DNA of 64,000 bases from Hoskinsella mucinilytica (lineage in GTDB: Bacteria; Bacillota_I; Bacilli_A; Erysipelotrichales; Erysipelotrichaceae): the NCBI RefSeq assembly GCF_045223415.1, contig NZ_JBEQZJ010000023.1, positions 4,788-68,787 on the forward strand, given 5' to 3'. Below, piece by piece: positions 26,827 to 35,658 of the stretch. Every line of letters starts with the position of its first letter. Position 1 is the stretch's first letter. The position numbers and the translations under genes were made by a program. The notes beneath the pieces were generated by a model, which searched no databases, was not told where the DNA came from, and saw nothing but the letters and a program-made list of their open reading frames with translations.

Positions 26827-26847
26827 CAACATTCAATCTGATCTTTT
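26811..26847. terminator. Hairpin downstream of the restriction endonuclease gene
   Basis: AAAAGACCAGATT and AATCTGATCTTTT pair with one mismatch around an 11-base loop. It overlaps the left direct repeat. No long T-run follows, so activity as a terminator is uncertain. Confidence 0.4.
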
Positions 26848-26996
26848 ATTTTGTATTTCATTGTAAGCACCTTCCTTATACATAAAGTATATCAGCTATT
26901 CTCACATCATTTATGAAACAATTTAAATTTTCTTATGTTAGGGTTGTCTTATGGGGATTCACAAAGAAATATAATTTTTTTATGTTTATAATATTT

Positions 26997-27815
26997 TTAT
27001 TTTAAACGATTAAATCCCTCGTATGAATTAAACCCAAGCATGTATACAGCCATTGCTATGGATAAATCTTCAGATTCAATATTCAACTCTTTAGCTAAAG
27101 ATTTAATTTCATTAATGACTGTATCATGGGGAATTGATAGTCCATTCATTGTATCTACAACAGATTGAATCGTATTTGGTAAAACTAAACACATTTGATA
27201 AAAAGCATCTGTCTGCCCTGTTACCAAAGTATAGAACTGATCAAGACTGACTCTTCTAATTAATTTATGTTCCATTTTTTGTCCGTCAACCGTAGTTTTC
27301 CATTTAATGTTTTGTGATTTTTTCGCAATTGCTTCTACTAAAAAGCATGCACAATCATCATCTTTCAAAAGCTGATGTTGCATTTTCATAAATGTTTTTC
27401 CTGCTGAAGAAGAATTCATTGTATTATGTTTATTCTTCATCTCAACATAAACTCTGTGGACTATAGAACCATCGGGTAATGAGATACCATCTACATTTTC
27501 AAAAATAACATCCCAACCACCTTCTTTTCCATTATCTGGTACTCTACAATTTTCAATATATTGAAATATTCTTTGGTGAAAATATCCTATATCGTTATTG
27601 TTGGACTTATCACGTTGTCTAAAAATTTCATTACTAATAATTTCATCCCAAGTTGCATGATAAACAGTTTTATCAAAAATTAGTTTTACAGGATCAACAA
27701 TATTTTTATTAAATCTTTTTAAATCAAATGATTCTAATTTTTCTCCATACTTTTCAATTGTTAATTTAACATGGTTTCTAAAATCTTCTTCATTAATAAA
27801 TGTAAGTGGCCACAT
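26997..27815 (-). CDS. Type II restriction endonuclease, Eco47II/Sau96I family
   Basis: The 272-residue protein matches the Eco47II family, which recognises GGNCC. A PD-(D/E)XK-like active site is seen as WDVIFEN followed by VYVEMKNKHNTM, with the catalytic acidic residues and lysine near residues 100-128. Its ATG shares one base with the methyltransferase stop (TAATG), so modification enzyme is translated first, which suits safe establishment in a new host. The whole cassette is more AT-rich than the surrounding housekeeping genes. The exact target site is inferred from family membership. Confidence 0.83.
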   Translation of the reverse strand: MWPLTFINEEDFRNHVKLTIEKYGEKLESFDLKRFNKNIVDPVKLIFDKTVYHATWDEIISNEIFRQRDKSNNNDIGYFHQRIFQYIENCRVPDNGKEGGWDVIFENVDGISLPDGSIVHRVYVEMKNKHNTMNSSSAGKTFMKMQHQLLKDDDCACFLVEAIAKKSQNIKWKTTVDGQKMEHKLIRRVSLDQFYTLVTGQTDAFYQMCLVLPNTIQSVVDTMNGLSIPHDTVINEIKSLAKELNIESEDLSIAMAVYMLGFNSYEGFNRLK

Positions 27816-29032
27816 TACAAATCCTCCAATCCTTCTTTTATTTTCAAGGCTACTGCATATGCTAGATTTACTGGTACTGCATTTCCAACTTGTTTGTATT
27901 GTTGTCCAATACTACCACAGAACATCCATTCATCAGGGAAACTTTGACATCTTGCATTTTCTCTTACTGTAAATGGTCTTGCCTCTAATGGATGGCAACG
28001 ATCTGTTTGTTTTTGACTAGGAGATGTTAAAACTGTTAACGAAGGTTCATCTAAACTTAAACGTCTTAATATACCTGTTCTTCCACCTTCCATATACCAA
28101 CAACTTTTCATATATTTTTTTGCTATTTCCTCTGGAATATCTCTCCAGTACCCTCCTGGTGGCACCAATTCAAATATTTTTTTCTTGTACTCTGAATAAA
28201 CAGCTCCATCACTTTTTGGACAATCCAATAAAACATCACGTAATACTGGTTTATATTCTAATGGTACAGGAAATGTAAAGTTAATCTTATCTACTAAGTC
28301 ATTACGAATACCAATTGTTATCAATCTCTCTCTTTTTTGTGCGACTCCATAATCCCATGCATTCAATACATCTTTTTTTATAGTATATCCTTCTTTTTCG
28401 AAAATATCTAAAATAGTTGCATACGTGCGCCCTTTATTATGTGTTCGCAATCCTTTTACGTTTTCGAATAAAAACATTTTTGGTTGTAATTTATGTAAAA
28501 ATTTTGCATAGTGATAAAATAAAGTCCCTCTTGCATCTTCAAGTCCTAAACGTTTTCCAGCATAAGAGAAACTTTGACATGGAGATCCTCCAGATAATAA
28601 ATCAAGCTCTCCTTTTTTAATATTAAATAATTCCTCTAAATCTAATTTTGATATATTTGCAATATCATCATTAATAACATTCCAATTGGGACGATTAACT
28701 TTTAATGTATTTGAAGCATCTTTATCTAATTCAATTAACCCTAAACTAGAAAAACCGGCTTTTTCTAATCCTAAAGCTAAACCACCTGCCCCTGCAAATA
28801 ATTCTATAACTTTCAAGTTTCCGTTTTCTTTTCTTTTTCTTTTATTCACAAACTCTGTAATATTACCTTTTAGAAGAGTACATACTTTATTAGCATCTTC
28901 AAAAGCTAATTCTTCATTGTTTTCTATTCTGTTTAATACATTCATATCTATACGAGTACTTTTAGCCAAAGTTGCATAATTCTTTTTATCATTAACACAA
29001 TAATCATATAATTTCGATTGATTAATTTCCAT
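27815..29032 (-). CDS. DNA (cytosine-5) methyltransferase of the GGNCC-type system with N-terminal HTH
   Basis: The 405-residue protein has a ~60-residue XRE-like helix-turn-helix at its N-terminus, followed by all C5-methyltransferase motifs: FAGAGGLALGLE (I), SPCQSFS with the catalytic Cys (IV), FENVKGL (VI), QKRERL (VIII) and the C-terminal GNAVPVNLA (X). The fused HTH occurs in several C5-MTases that regulate their own promoter. It protects the host DNA from the downstream endonuclease. The gene lies just after a separate HTH gene, so the system may have two layers of control. Confidence 0.92.
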   Translation of the reverse strand: MEINQSKLYDYCVNDKKNYATLAKSTRIDMNVLNRIENNEELAFEDANKVCTLLKGNITEFVNKRKRKENGNLKVIELFAGAGGLALGLEKAGFSSLGLIELDKDASNTLKVNRPNWNVINDDIANISKLDLEELFNIKKGELDLLSGGSPCQSFSYAGKRLGLEDARGTLFYHYAKFLHKLQPKMFLFENVKGLRTHNKGRTYATILDIFEKEGYTIKKDVLNAWDYGVAQKRERLITIGIRNDLVDKINFTFPVPLEYKPVLRDVLLDCPKSDGAVYSEYKKKIFELVPPGGYWRDIPEEIAKKYMKSCWYMEGGRTGILRRLSLDEPSLTVLTSPSQKQTDRCHPLEARPFTVRENARCQSFPDEWMFCGSIGQQYKQVGNAVPVNLAYAVALKIKEGLEDL

Positions 29033-29068
29033 AAGTACTCTCCTTTCCTATTACTCACTTATAATATT

Positions 29069-29746
29069 TTATTTTAATTCTATAGCATCTATAATTTGTC
29101 CTTCTTTGGGATTAAATAAAACCATCTGATAATTAAATGGTACTTTATTTAATTGCAAACTTTTGAATATACTAAATAAATTTTTTTGATTTTCAACACT
29201 AGCATCAAAAACAATATGTATGCCTTTTAAAACAATTTCATCTATGCAGAAAAAAGCAGCCATTGATGATGTTATATAATAAATCGCCTCATCATTAGAA
29301 ATATGTTGAACCTCTTTATTAAATGATTCGCTTATTGAACCCACAACAATTTTATTATTAGGCTCTCTTTTTTTAGTTAACTGCCCTGCATATGTTAATT
29401 CACCTAAATCCTTTGTTTGATATATTACAGGTGCCTCATCAATATTCCATCCTTCTAAATATAAATAAGACATATATCTTGATAACACTTCTGCTTGAGA
29501 GACAATAAAATCATCTTCACATTTAATAATTTCATCTCTCCTAAAAAGTATTTTTGTAATTACCGATAACCTATTTTCATTTAAATAATTACAAATACTA
29601 TCTAGTACTCTATTGCTTGGTGTTTTTATCTTGTTTGCTTCTATTTGTTTTATTGTATTAATATTTACATCAAGAAAATCCGCAATTTGTGCTTGCGTTA
29701 AATGATCTCGATCACGTATATCTTTTACGAAATCACAAAATGCCAT
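29069..29746 (-). CDS. XRE-family regulator of the restriction-modification operon
   Basis: The 225-residue protein has an N-terminal helix-turn-helix (LTQAQIADFLDVNINTIKQIE) and a C-terminal ~150-residue domain of unknown fold that I do not recognise. It is encoded first in the R-M operon, 36 bases upstream of the methyltransferase, where controller proteins usually lie, but it is much larger than a classical C protein. The C-terminal part might sense a ligand or bind another protein. The ATG at 29746 is chosen; a GTG three codons earlier is possible. A perfect TATAAT lies close upstream (29773-29778). Confidence 0.7.
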   Translation of the reverse strand: MAFCDFVKDIRDRDHLTQAQIADFLDVNINTIKQIEANKIKTPSNRVLDSICNYLNENRLSVITKILFRRDEIIKCEDDFIVSQAEVLSRYMSYLYLEGWNIDEAPVIYQTKDLGELTYAGQLTKKREPNNKIVVGSISESFNKEVQHISNDEAIYYITSSMAAFFCIDEIVLKGIHIVFDASVENQKNLFSIFKSLQLNKVPFNYQMVLFNPKEGQIIDAIELK

Positions 29747-29920
29747 TTTAACCACTCATCCTTTCCCATATCATTATACATTATTTTTTGCATCTATGAT
29801 ATAGAAAAGTTTAATTATTTTGATTTTAACATTGCAATTACTATACCTTATAGTATATTATTTTAATTTTATTTTAGCTATTACTAATCTATGGATTGAG
29901 GTGATTTTTATAATACGTCA

Positions 29921-29966
29921 ACTTTTCATTAAAATTATACATCTACGAATAAAAAAACAGATTAAC
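29921..29966 (+). repeat. Right copy of the 46-bp direct repeat bounding the R-M island
   Basis: It matches 26781-26826 at about 40 of 46 positions in the same orientation. The two copies enclose the R-M operon exactly between them. Confidence 0.7.
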
Positions 29967-30109
29967 ATCCAATTTCTGCTACACAGTTCATATTCGTAGA
30001 GTCATAAAAAATATAGACTCCATCTGCTGTATGTAACTTCACCCTGATTTTATAATCAGATCAATATCTTTTATTCTCAACACTTGTAATAATCTACCAA
30101 TCGTTATAA

Positions 30110-30360
30110 TCAAAAAAATGAATAAAAATGGTTGTATACATAATCCTCATAATACTGCACCACATTATTTTCGCTCATAATCATAAAGGCAACAATGTCT
30201 AAACTCGTATTGCATTCTTTACGCATTTCATATGGCCAATCTGTTAAGATATTGTATACAACACTATCTTAGTGCCATAGGATATAAAATCCCCCAGTCA
30301 CAGAAATCCAGTAGTACAATCAGGACAATCGTAGGTTTCAAAGAATTCAAAGTGCCTTCA
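30110..30360 (-). pseudogene. Decayed gene remnant of unknown family
   Basis: On the minus strand, protein-like pieces occur in different frames with stops between them. One piece (about 30301-30354) contains ETYDCPDCTTGFL, a zinc-ribbon-like CxxC. A second (30110-30268, 52 codons) reads ILTDWPYEMRKECNTSLDIV and then ENNVVQYYEDYVYNHFYS. No start with a ribosome site is present. I cannot name the ancestor. It fills most of the 770-base stretch between the R-M and Wadjet systems. Confidence 0.45.
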
Positions 30361-30411
30361 TTTTTAGATGCTTATTTTATAAGTCTATTTTGCCATAATT
30401 TCAAGTAAAAG

Positions 30412-30453
30412 AAAAGCTCAAAACACCTATTTAAAAGCGATTTTGAGGCTTTT
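30412..30453 (-). terminator. Terminator-like hairpin after the Wadjet operon
   Basis: AAAAGCCTCAAAA and TTTTGAGCTTTT pair with one bulge on the minus strand, about 70 bases after the jetD stop and followed by CTTTT. Confidence 0.5.
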
Positions 30454-30468
30454 TTGGCTTATTTATTA

Positions 30469-30483
30469 TAGATGTATAATTTT
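30469..30483 (-). repeat. Third, inverted copy of the repeat core
   Basis: The reverse complement reads AAAATTATACATCTA, the 15-base core present in both direct repeats. It lies in the gap between the hairpin and jetD, in inverse orientation. Confidence 0.5.
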
Positions 30484-30521
30484 TATAATGATACACTTTT
30501 GCATAGATGTTTTCTAAGAAG

Positions 30522-31772
30522 CTATATCATTGCTTCTTGTTCTAAGGTTTTGCCTAATTTCAAAATCTGATCCATAACTTCATAAAATTCAGATAGATCT
30601 TCCCTTTCTTTCGCTTTTTTTACTTTCAATAAATAATCATCACTTGCTGTTTTCCCATAAGCAATATAGGTTTCCATTGTTTTCACATCCATATGCAATG
30701 GCTGTAATTGTGGAAAAACTTCATTCTTTAATCTAGAAAACATATAAAATCCTCCTAGATCAATATCCGAAGAAAGATATACCGGACAAGTAATTCCCTC
30801 CGCAATTTTCTGATATAGCTTCTTTTTTACAGGACTAAAATGACCTCCGGCAAACATTACGATATCGCCTTCCTCTTTTTGAGTAAGATTATGATAATAA
30901 TTTGCCTTGTTTTCAATCAAAATCAAACGAGTTGCGTGCTTTGCTTCTATATGATCAATATGTGAAACCATATCTCCACTCAACATAAATTCTTCCATAT
31001 AGGATGCAGTATGCAAAACATCACCATTGTTCAATATGATATTCATTGCACCATACCAAGAAAACACTTCCGGAAACAAACGAAAACCAAGACTACGAAA
31101 CACCTCGCTATCTGTCATTTTATATTCATCAGCTTTTGCTTGTAAATAAGTCGGTTCATAACCATGAACAACCGACAATAACATATTCTTAAGTTTTGAT
31201 CCATTTGATTCTTCTTCAAAGTATTTACTATCTTGAAATAATGCAATTGACATAGCTCTTATATAGCCCAATGATCCTTGATCGATATAAGCTAACACAG
31301 CTAATAGATCTTGGATTTTTTTGATATCTTTTTTCAGATAAGCATGTACCCATCCCTTTTCCCTTAGATATGCTAGCTCTTCTTTCAAAAATAAAGATAT
31401 CCATTCTGTTGAAACACTTGCCTTCGCCTCTTGAAACATGGCCTCTAATTGTAAAGCTTCTTGACTCTTTTCTTTCTTATGGTAATATTCTTCATAAATT
31501 TCATCGATAAGTGATGTATTTAGAATGATGCGCTTCATATGATTGGTATGTTCTTTATCATATTCGATGGTTACATAATGCTTTTTCGCAAGTTCTTCCA
31601 TTGCCTCATTACATTCATTGACCTGATCAAGATCTCTTACATCATACTGCTTATCATTTTTCATAGAATACATGATACGCTTATTACTGTCCGCTTTAAA
31701 CGCATTACTTTTGTTACTTTTCTCATATTTTTGAATGAGTTGATCTAAAATCCTTTTACTGTGCGAATTCAT
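30522..31772 (-). CDS. jetD: Wadjet system nuclease subunit JetD
   Basis: The 416-residue protein has an N-terminal helical DUF3322-like region and a C-terminal Toprim domain related to topoisomerase VI (DUF2220). A conserved acidic residue occurs in LILIENKANY and the DxD pair in SSDIDLGGFYMF near residue 338, which coordinate metal. In Wadjet, JetD cuts circular plasmid DNA after loop extrusion by the SMC complex. The ATG at 31772 overlaps jetC by 17 bases and has AAGGAA upstream, so it is the last subunit of the coupled operon. Confidence 0.88.
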   Translation of the reverse strand: MNSHSKRILDQLIQKYEKSNKSNAFKADSNKRIMYSMKNDKQYDVRDLDQVNECNEAMEELAKKHYVTIEYDKEHTNHMKRIILNTSLIDEIYEEYYHKKEKSQEALQLEAMFQEAKASVSTEWISLFLKEELAYLREKGWVHAYLKKDIKKIQDLLAVLAYIDQGSLGYIRAMSIALFQDSKYFEEESNGSKLKNMLLSVVHGYEPTYLQAKADEYKMTDSEVFRSLGFRLFPEVFSWYGAMNIILNNGDVLHTASYMEEFMLSGDMVSHIDHIEAKHATRLILIENKANYYHNLTQKEEGDIVMFAGGHFSPVKKKLYQKIAEGITCPVYLSSDIDLGGFYMFSRLKNEVFPQLQPLHMDVKTMETYIAYGKTASDDYLLKVKKAKEREDLSEFYEVMDQILKLGKTLEQEAMI

Positions 31773-34700
31773 GCTGAACTTCCTTTTGAGACCATTTTTG
31801 TACATTGGATATACGTTGACCACGTATTTCATCTGTAGCCGCAATTAACGTCATATCAGCTGATTTACTCAGATTGGATATCTTATCTGTCGGCGTAACG
31901 ATAATGGCCTGAAAGCCCAAGGATTTTAACAAATTGATACATTCCTCAATACGTTCGTTATCCATTTTATCGAATGCCTCATCAAAGATTGCAAGTTGTA
32001 ATCCGCCATTGGACTGATCATAAACACTGAATAAGGATACCAAAACAGCAACATAAAATGGGGTCTGTGTTTCTCCACCGGAGCTAGAACCGATGGTTGC
32101 TCGAAGCGAATTGCCATTCTCAAGGATATCAAATTTTAAATACGTAGTGAAACGAGATAGCATCTTGACTTCTTTTTCCAATTGTTGATATAGCTTTGGA
32201 TCACTCATAGAAGAAAGGGATGAAATTTTATCAAATAACTCATGAATCAACTCTTCATTTTCCTCATAAACATGGGTATTTAATAAGTTATGACCATTTA
32301 ATTCTTCATTGGTAATAAGGTCATAATATTCTCGATAATCCTCATTGGCACTACATACAAATTCATATTGTGATCTACCGAATTGATGACGCTTGATGGA
32401 ACGATTTAAACGATCGATCTGTGTTTTTACATTTTTGATCTTACTATTGATGGCACTGAAGAAATTGTTCTGGAAACATTCATACGCCTTTTCTTCCGCA
32501 ATTCTACACTTTTCAATGTAATCTTCAACGACATTTTCTGAGTGCTTTTCATATTCTCGTTCATAATCATCACAACCAAATGCCGGGTTTAAGGAGATAC
32601 GGAAAGAATCATTGTAATGATCTTTTTTCCCTCTCAGCTCCACCTTATGAATTTCAAGAGTGGACTCTAAAGAACGAAGCGTCATATCTATTTGTTGTTT
32701 TCTTTGTATCATAAGATCTAATGACGTAATAGATGCAATTGTTTCCGGTATACCATCTTCTGGCTTTGGTGTTATTTTTATCTGTTCCTCTAATTCCAAC
32801 ATACGCTGGTTGCTGATTTCTAATTCTTTCTCTAGTTCTTTTTTATGACTACCTTGTTCTACTTGAATACCATACACTTTGTTCTTTTCAGCTTTTAATT
32901 TCTTTATCTTATCGTTAAGTTCCATTAATGCCTGTAAAGATTCCGGTGTTTGGGCAATTCTTAGCTCTTCGATTTCTTTTTCTAACGCTTTACTATCGAC
33001 AGCTTTTTGAATACCTTGTTCTAATTGTTGTAAAAAGTCATCATTGATATGCTGATCTAAATAAACGTCTTTAATCGTTTCATATAAGAATCGAGTCTTA
33101 TCCAGCGCTTCCTTATGATCTTTTAACTGATGCATGGTTTCTTTTAATTGTTTCTCTACAGAATCAGCGCCAATGAATGGAATTTGATATGCTTTAGGAT
33201 TGATCCGACTGACTGCATATCCACTATATAACATGCCATCCTTAGTGATACTGACAGGATAATCACGGATGTGTGATTCTTCTTCACAACATACGACCCT
33301 TCCTAATAGATATTCCACATAAGGTTTTAGGCTTTCTTGATCCACTTCCACAAAGTCATATAAAGTAACTGCATCTTCTTGTCTTCTTGGTTTTGCTTTT
33401 TCTTGATCAATGATAGAAAATGTATGAAGCTCTTTGCGTTGCTTTAAGGAGCGATAAATACGAAAGGCATCCATGAAATATCCATCTTCCACTACGATAT
33501 TCAACTTTTGATTACGGATATATCCTTCGATTGCGTTTCGCCATGATTCATCCTTGATCGTGATATGATCTGCCAAAATCGTAACTGAGATATCCTTTCC
33601 ATGCAATGCTTTTAGCTGTAAAGCCAGTTCATTTTTTAATTCCAACAATTCTTTGGGATATGGTTTTTTACCATGCTCCAATTCTTGTTTTGTACGAAGA
33701 AGTTCTTCTTGTCGTTTTTGTTGTTCCTGTTGTTGACGATACAGATCATTCTTTGATAGATTTAATTTTTGTTGAATCTCATACAATTCTTGTTTCAGAT
33801 TATCATAAGCATCCATATCAAATGTAGCTAATTTCTCTGATTGATTGATCGAAGTTCTCACTTCCAGTTTCTTTCTAGATAAATCAAAGTCTTGTAAATC
33901 GATCGTTTCCTCATCTTCGATATCTTCTAAAATATCCAGCTGTTCTTCTATACGCATGCCTTTACTTTTCAATTGTGACTGTACGAATTTTACATCACGT
34001 TGTAACATTTCCTGTTTTTCTGCAGCACTTTGTATCTTACGTTCGAGAATTTCGGCACTGTTATCTTTACGCATATCATTTAGTTCTTCTATGTTCTTTT
34101 CTAAACGATCATATTCAGCTTTCGCTTCGCTTATTTCTATATTTAACTTCTGATAATGCTTGGTGGCACTCTCATATTGATTCTTTACTTTATCATGTTC
34201 CAACAACATACCTTGATAAGCTGCTGCCACTTGTTCTATCTTTAACGTATCAACATTCTCTTGTGCTTTTAGAATATCTAGATATTGCTCATGAATGAGC
34301 GATAGTTGTTCTTTCTTTTCTTTTACGGTTTCCAATTGTTCCTTCATTTGACGATAATCTTGGATTTCTTCTTGCATTTCTTCTAGATCCAGATCCTCTT
34401 CTTCGTTACAAATATTTTTCACGATAAACTCTGAAATATTCATCATTGGTGTATAGGCAACTGCCATCTTGAACACATCAAAAAAACGCTCATCTTTGAT
34501 CATCATACGTTGCTTAAAGTAACTTCGATAATCCATATTCGTAGTAAACATGCGACAAGAGCGATCTTTAAAGCTATCAAGATACTTCTTCATCCTTCGA
34601 ACATCATAGACTTGTTTTCCCTTACCAAACAAGGAATCTTCTTCTAAAAACTCATGAGATGGAATTGGTTGATTCATCATATAGAAACGATAATTCATAT

Positions 34701-35052
34701 CATTTCGAGTTGATCCACTACAATCAAATACGATACCAAAGCTGTAAGCTTGTCCTTTGTCATCCATAAACTCCATACACAAATGAGAACTAAATGCGCC
34801 TTTTTCACGTTTGAAAGTACCATTTTTGTATTTTCCTCTTAGATATCCCATCAGATCTCGTGTTGTCTTATCATTGGCTGATTTATTAAACAAGGAATTA
34901 TCTGTCTTCCCTAAAATAACGATCTGCATAGCATCGATCAATGCTGATTTTCCTTCTCCGGTCTTACCACTTAAAAATACGATATCATCAAAATCCAATA
35001 CTGTTTTTTCATAATACAGCCAATTGATCAGTAACATCTTCTTCAGTTTCAT
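31756..35052 (-). CDS. jetC: Wadjet SMC/MukB-like ATPase JetC
   Basis: The 1098-residue protein has an N-terminal Walker A (LSGKTGEGKSALID, near residue 30), two long coiled-coil arms around a hinge region near the middle, and a C-terminal ABC signature GSSSGGETQTP (near residue 990) with Walker B LAIFDEAFDKMD (near 1025). This is the SMC-like motor that extrudes DNA loops and detects small circular DNA. The start overlaps the jetB end by 44 bases and has AGGAGG upstream. All ATPase motifs are intact, so the motor looks functional. Confidence 0.93.
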   Translation of the reverse strand: MKLKKMLLINWLYYEKTVLDFDDIVFLSGKTGEGKSALIDAMQIVILGKTDNSLFNKSANDKTTRDLMGYLRGKYKNGTFKREKGAFSSHLCMEFMDDKGQAYSFGIVFDCSGSTRNDMNYRFYMMNQPIPSHEFLEEDSLFGKGKQVYDVRRMKKYLDSFKDRSCRMFTTNMDYRSYFKQRMMIKDERFFDVFKMAVAYTPMMNISEFIVKNICNEEEDLDLEEMQEEIQDYRQMKEQLETVKEKKEQLSLIHEQYLDILKAQENVDTLKIEQVAAAYQGMLLEHDKVKNQYESATKHYQKLNIEISEAKAEYDRLEKNIEELNDMRKDNSAEILERKIQSAAEKQEMLQRDVKFVQSQLKSKGMRIEEQLDILEDIEDEETIDLQDFDLSRKKLEVRTSINQSEKLATFDMDAYDNLKQELYEIQQKLNLSKNDLYRQQQEQQKRQEELLRTKQELEHGKKPYPKELLELKNELALQLKALHGKDISVTILADHITIKDESWRNAIEGYIRNQKLNIVVEDGYFMDAFRIYRSLKQRKELHTFSIIDQEKAKPRRQEDAVTLYDFVEVDQESLKPYVEYLLGRVVCCEEESHIRDYPVSITKDGMLYSGYAVSRINPKAYQIPFIGADSVEKQLKETMHQLKDHKEALDKTRFLYETIKDVYLDQHINDDFLQQLEQGIQKAVDSKALEKEIEELRIAQTPESLQALMELNDKIKKLKAEKNKVYGIQVEQGSHKKELEKELEISNQRMLELEEQIKITPKPEDGIPETIASITSLDLMIQRKQQIDMTLRSLESTLEIHKVELRGKKDHYNDSFRISLNPAFGCDDYEREYEKHSENVVEDYIEKCRIAEEKAYECFQNNFFSAINSKIKNVKTQIDRLNRSIKRHQFGRSQYEFVCSANEDYREYYDLITNEELNGHNLLNTHVYEENEELIHELFDKISSLSSMSDPKLYQQLEKEVKMLSRFTTYLKFDILENGNSLRATIGSSSGGETQTPFYVAVLVSLFSVYDQSNGGLQLAIFDEAFDKMDNERIEECINLLKSLGFQAIIVTPTDKISNLSKSADMTLIAATDEIRGQRISNVQKWSQKEVQHEFAQ

Positions 35053-35656
35053 GTTCTTCCCCTCCTTCCTCTTGTTGTATGATTGCTAGGATCTCATCGA
35101 TCTTAGCTGGTGTCAAAACACAGGTAATATATGGTAACACCCAAAGATATTCTTCCTCATCTACTCGATATTTCTGTATCACATTCAATTTTTGAAGTGT
35201 CATAAGTGCTGCATTGATCATATTGCCCGCAGGCTTGATGCTAACCATAGCAAACACATCCACCATTAATCTGATCAATTCATTGACAACGATACGAATC
35301 GTCAAGGATGCATCTAGTTCTAACAGCTTCTCTTCATAATAATTTCTAAGAATCAATAACAATTGTGTCTCCAGCATGTTCAGTTGATATTTACATCGAC
35401 AATCCTCACGTTCATTATTGATATAAATCATCCCCATATAGGATGTACGATCCTTACAAAGATGCCAACCTGCATAGGATAAATATTCTTCAAAGTGTTC
35501 CCAATGATCTGACACAAAGACATAATCTTGGTTACGTTCCTTTCGTTCAAAATTCTTCATTCTGGAAAACTGATAGATACAATTTTCCGCAAGTAATATA
35601 TTCATGATACGGGTGAATTCTTCCCGTTCTTTGCTATCTAGTTGTTCTACTTTCAT
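35009..35656 (-). CDS. jetB: Wadjet MukE-like subunit JetB (DUF4194)
   Basis: The 215-residue protein matches the DUF4194 family. It has tandem winged-helix-like regions (LDASLTIRIVVNELIRLMVD; INAALMTLQKLNVIQKYRV) and an acidic tail where the jetC gene overlaps. It is the KITE-type protein that binds the JetA kleisin and contacts DNA. The gene begins two bases after jetA ends. The long acidic C-terminus is shaped by the 44-base overlap with jetC, so it may be under dual coding constraint. Confidence 0.85.
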   Translation of the reverse strand: MKVEQLDSKEREEFTRIMNILLAENCIYQFSRMKNFERKERNQDYVFVSDHWEHFEEYLSYAGWHLCKDRTSYMGMIYINNEREDCRCKYQLNMLETQLLLILRNYYEEKLLELDASLTIRIVVNELIRLMVDVFAMVSIKPAGNMINAALMTLQKLNVIQKYRVDEEEYLWVLPYITCVLTPAKIDEILAIIQQEEGGEEHETEEDVTDQLAVL

Positions 35657-35658
35657 TT

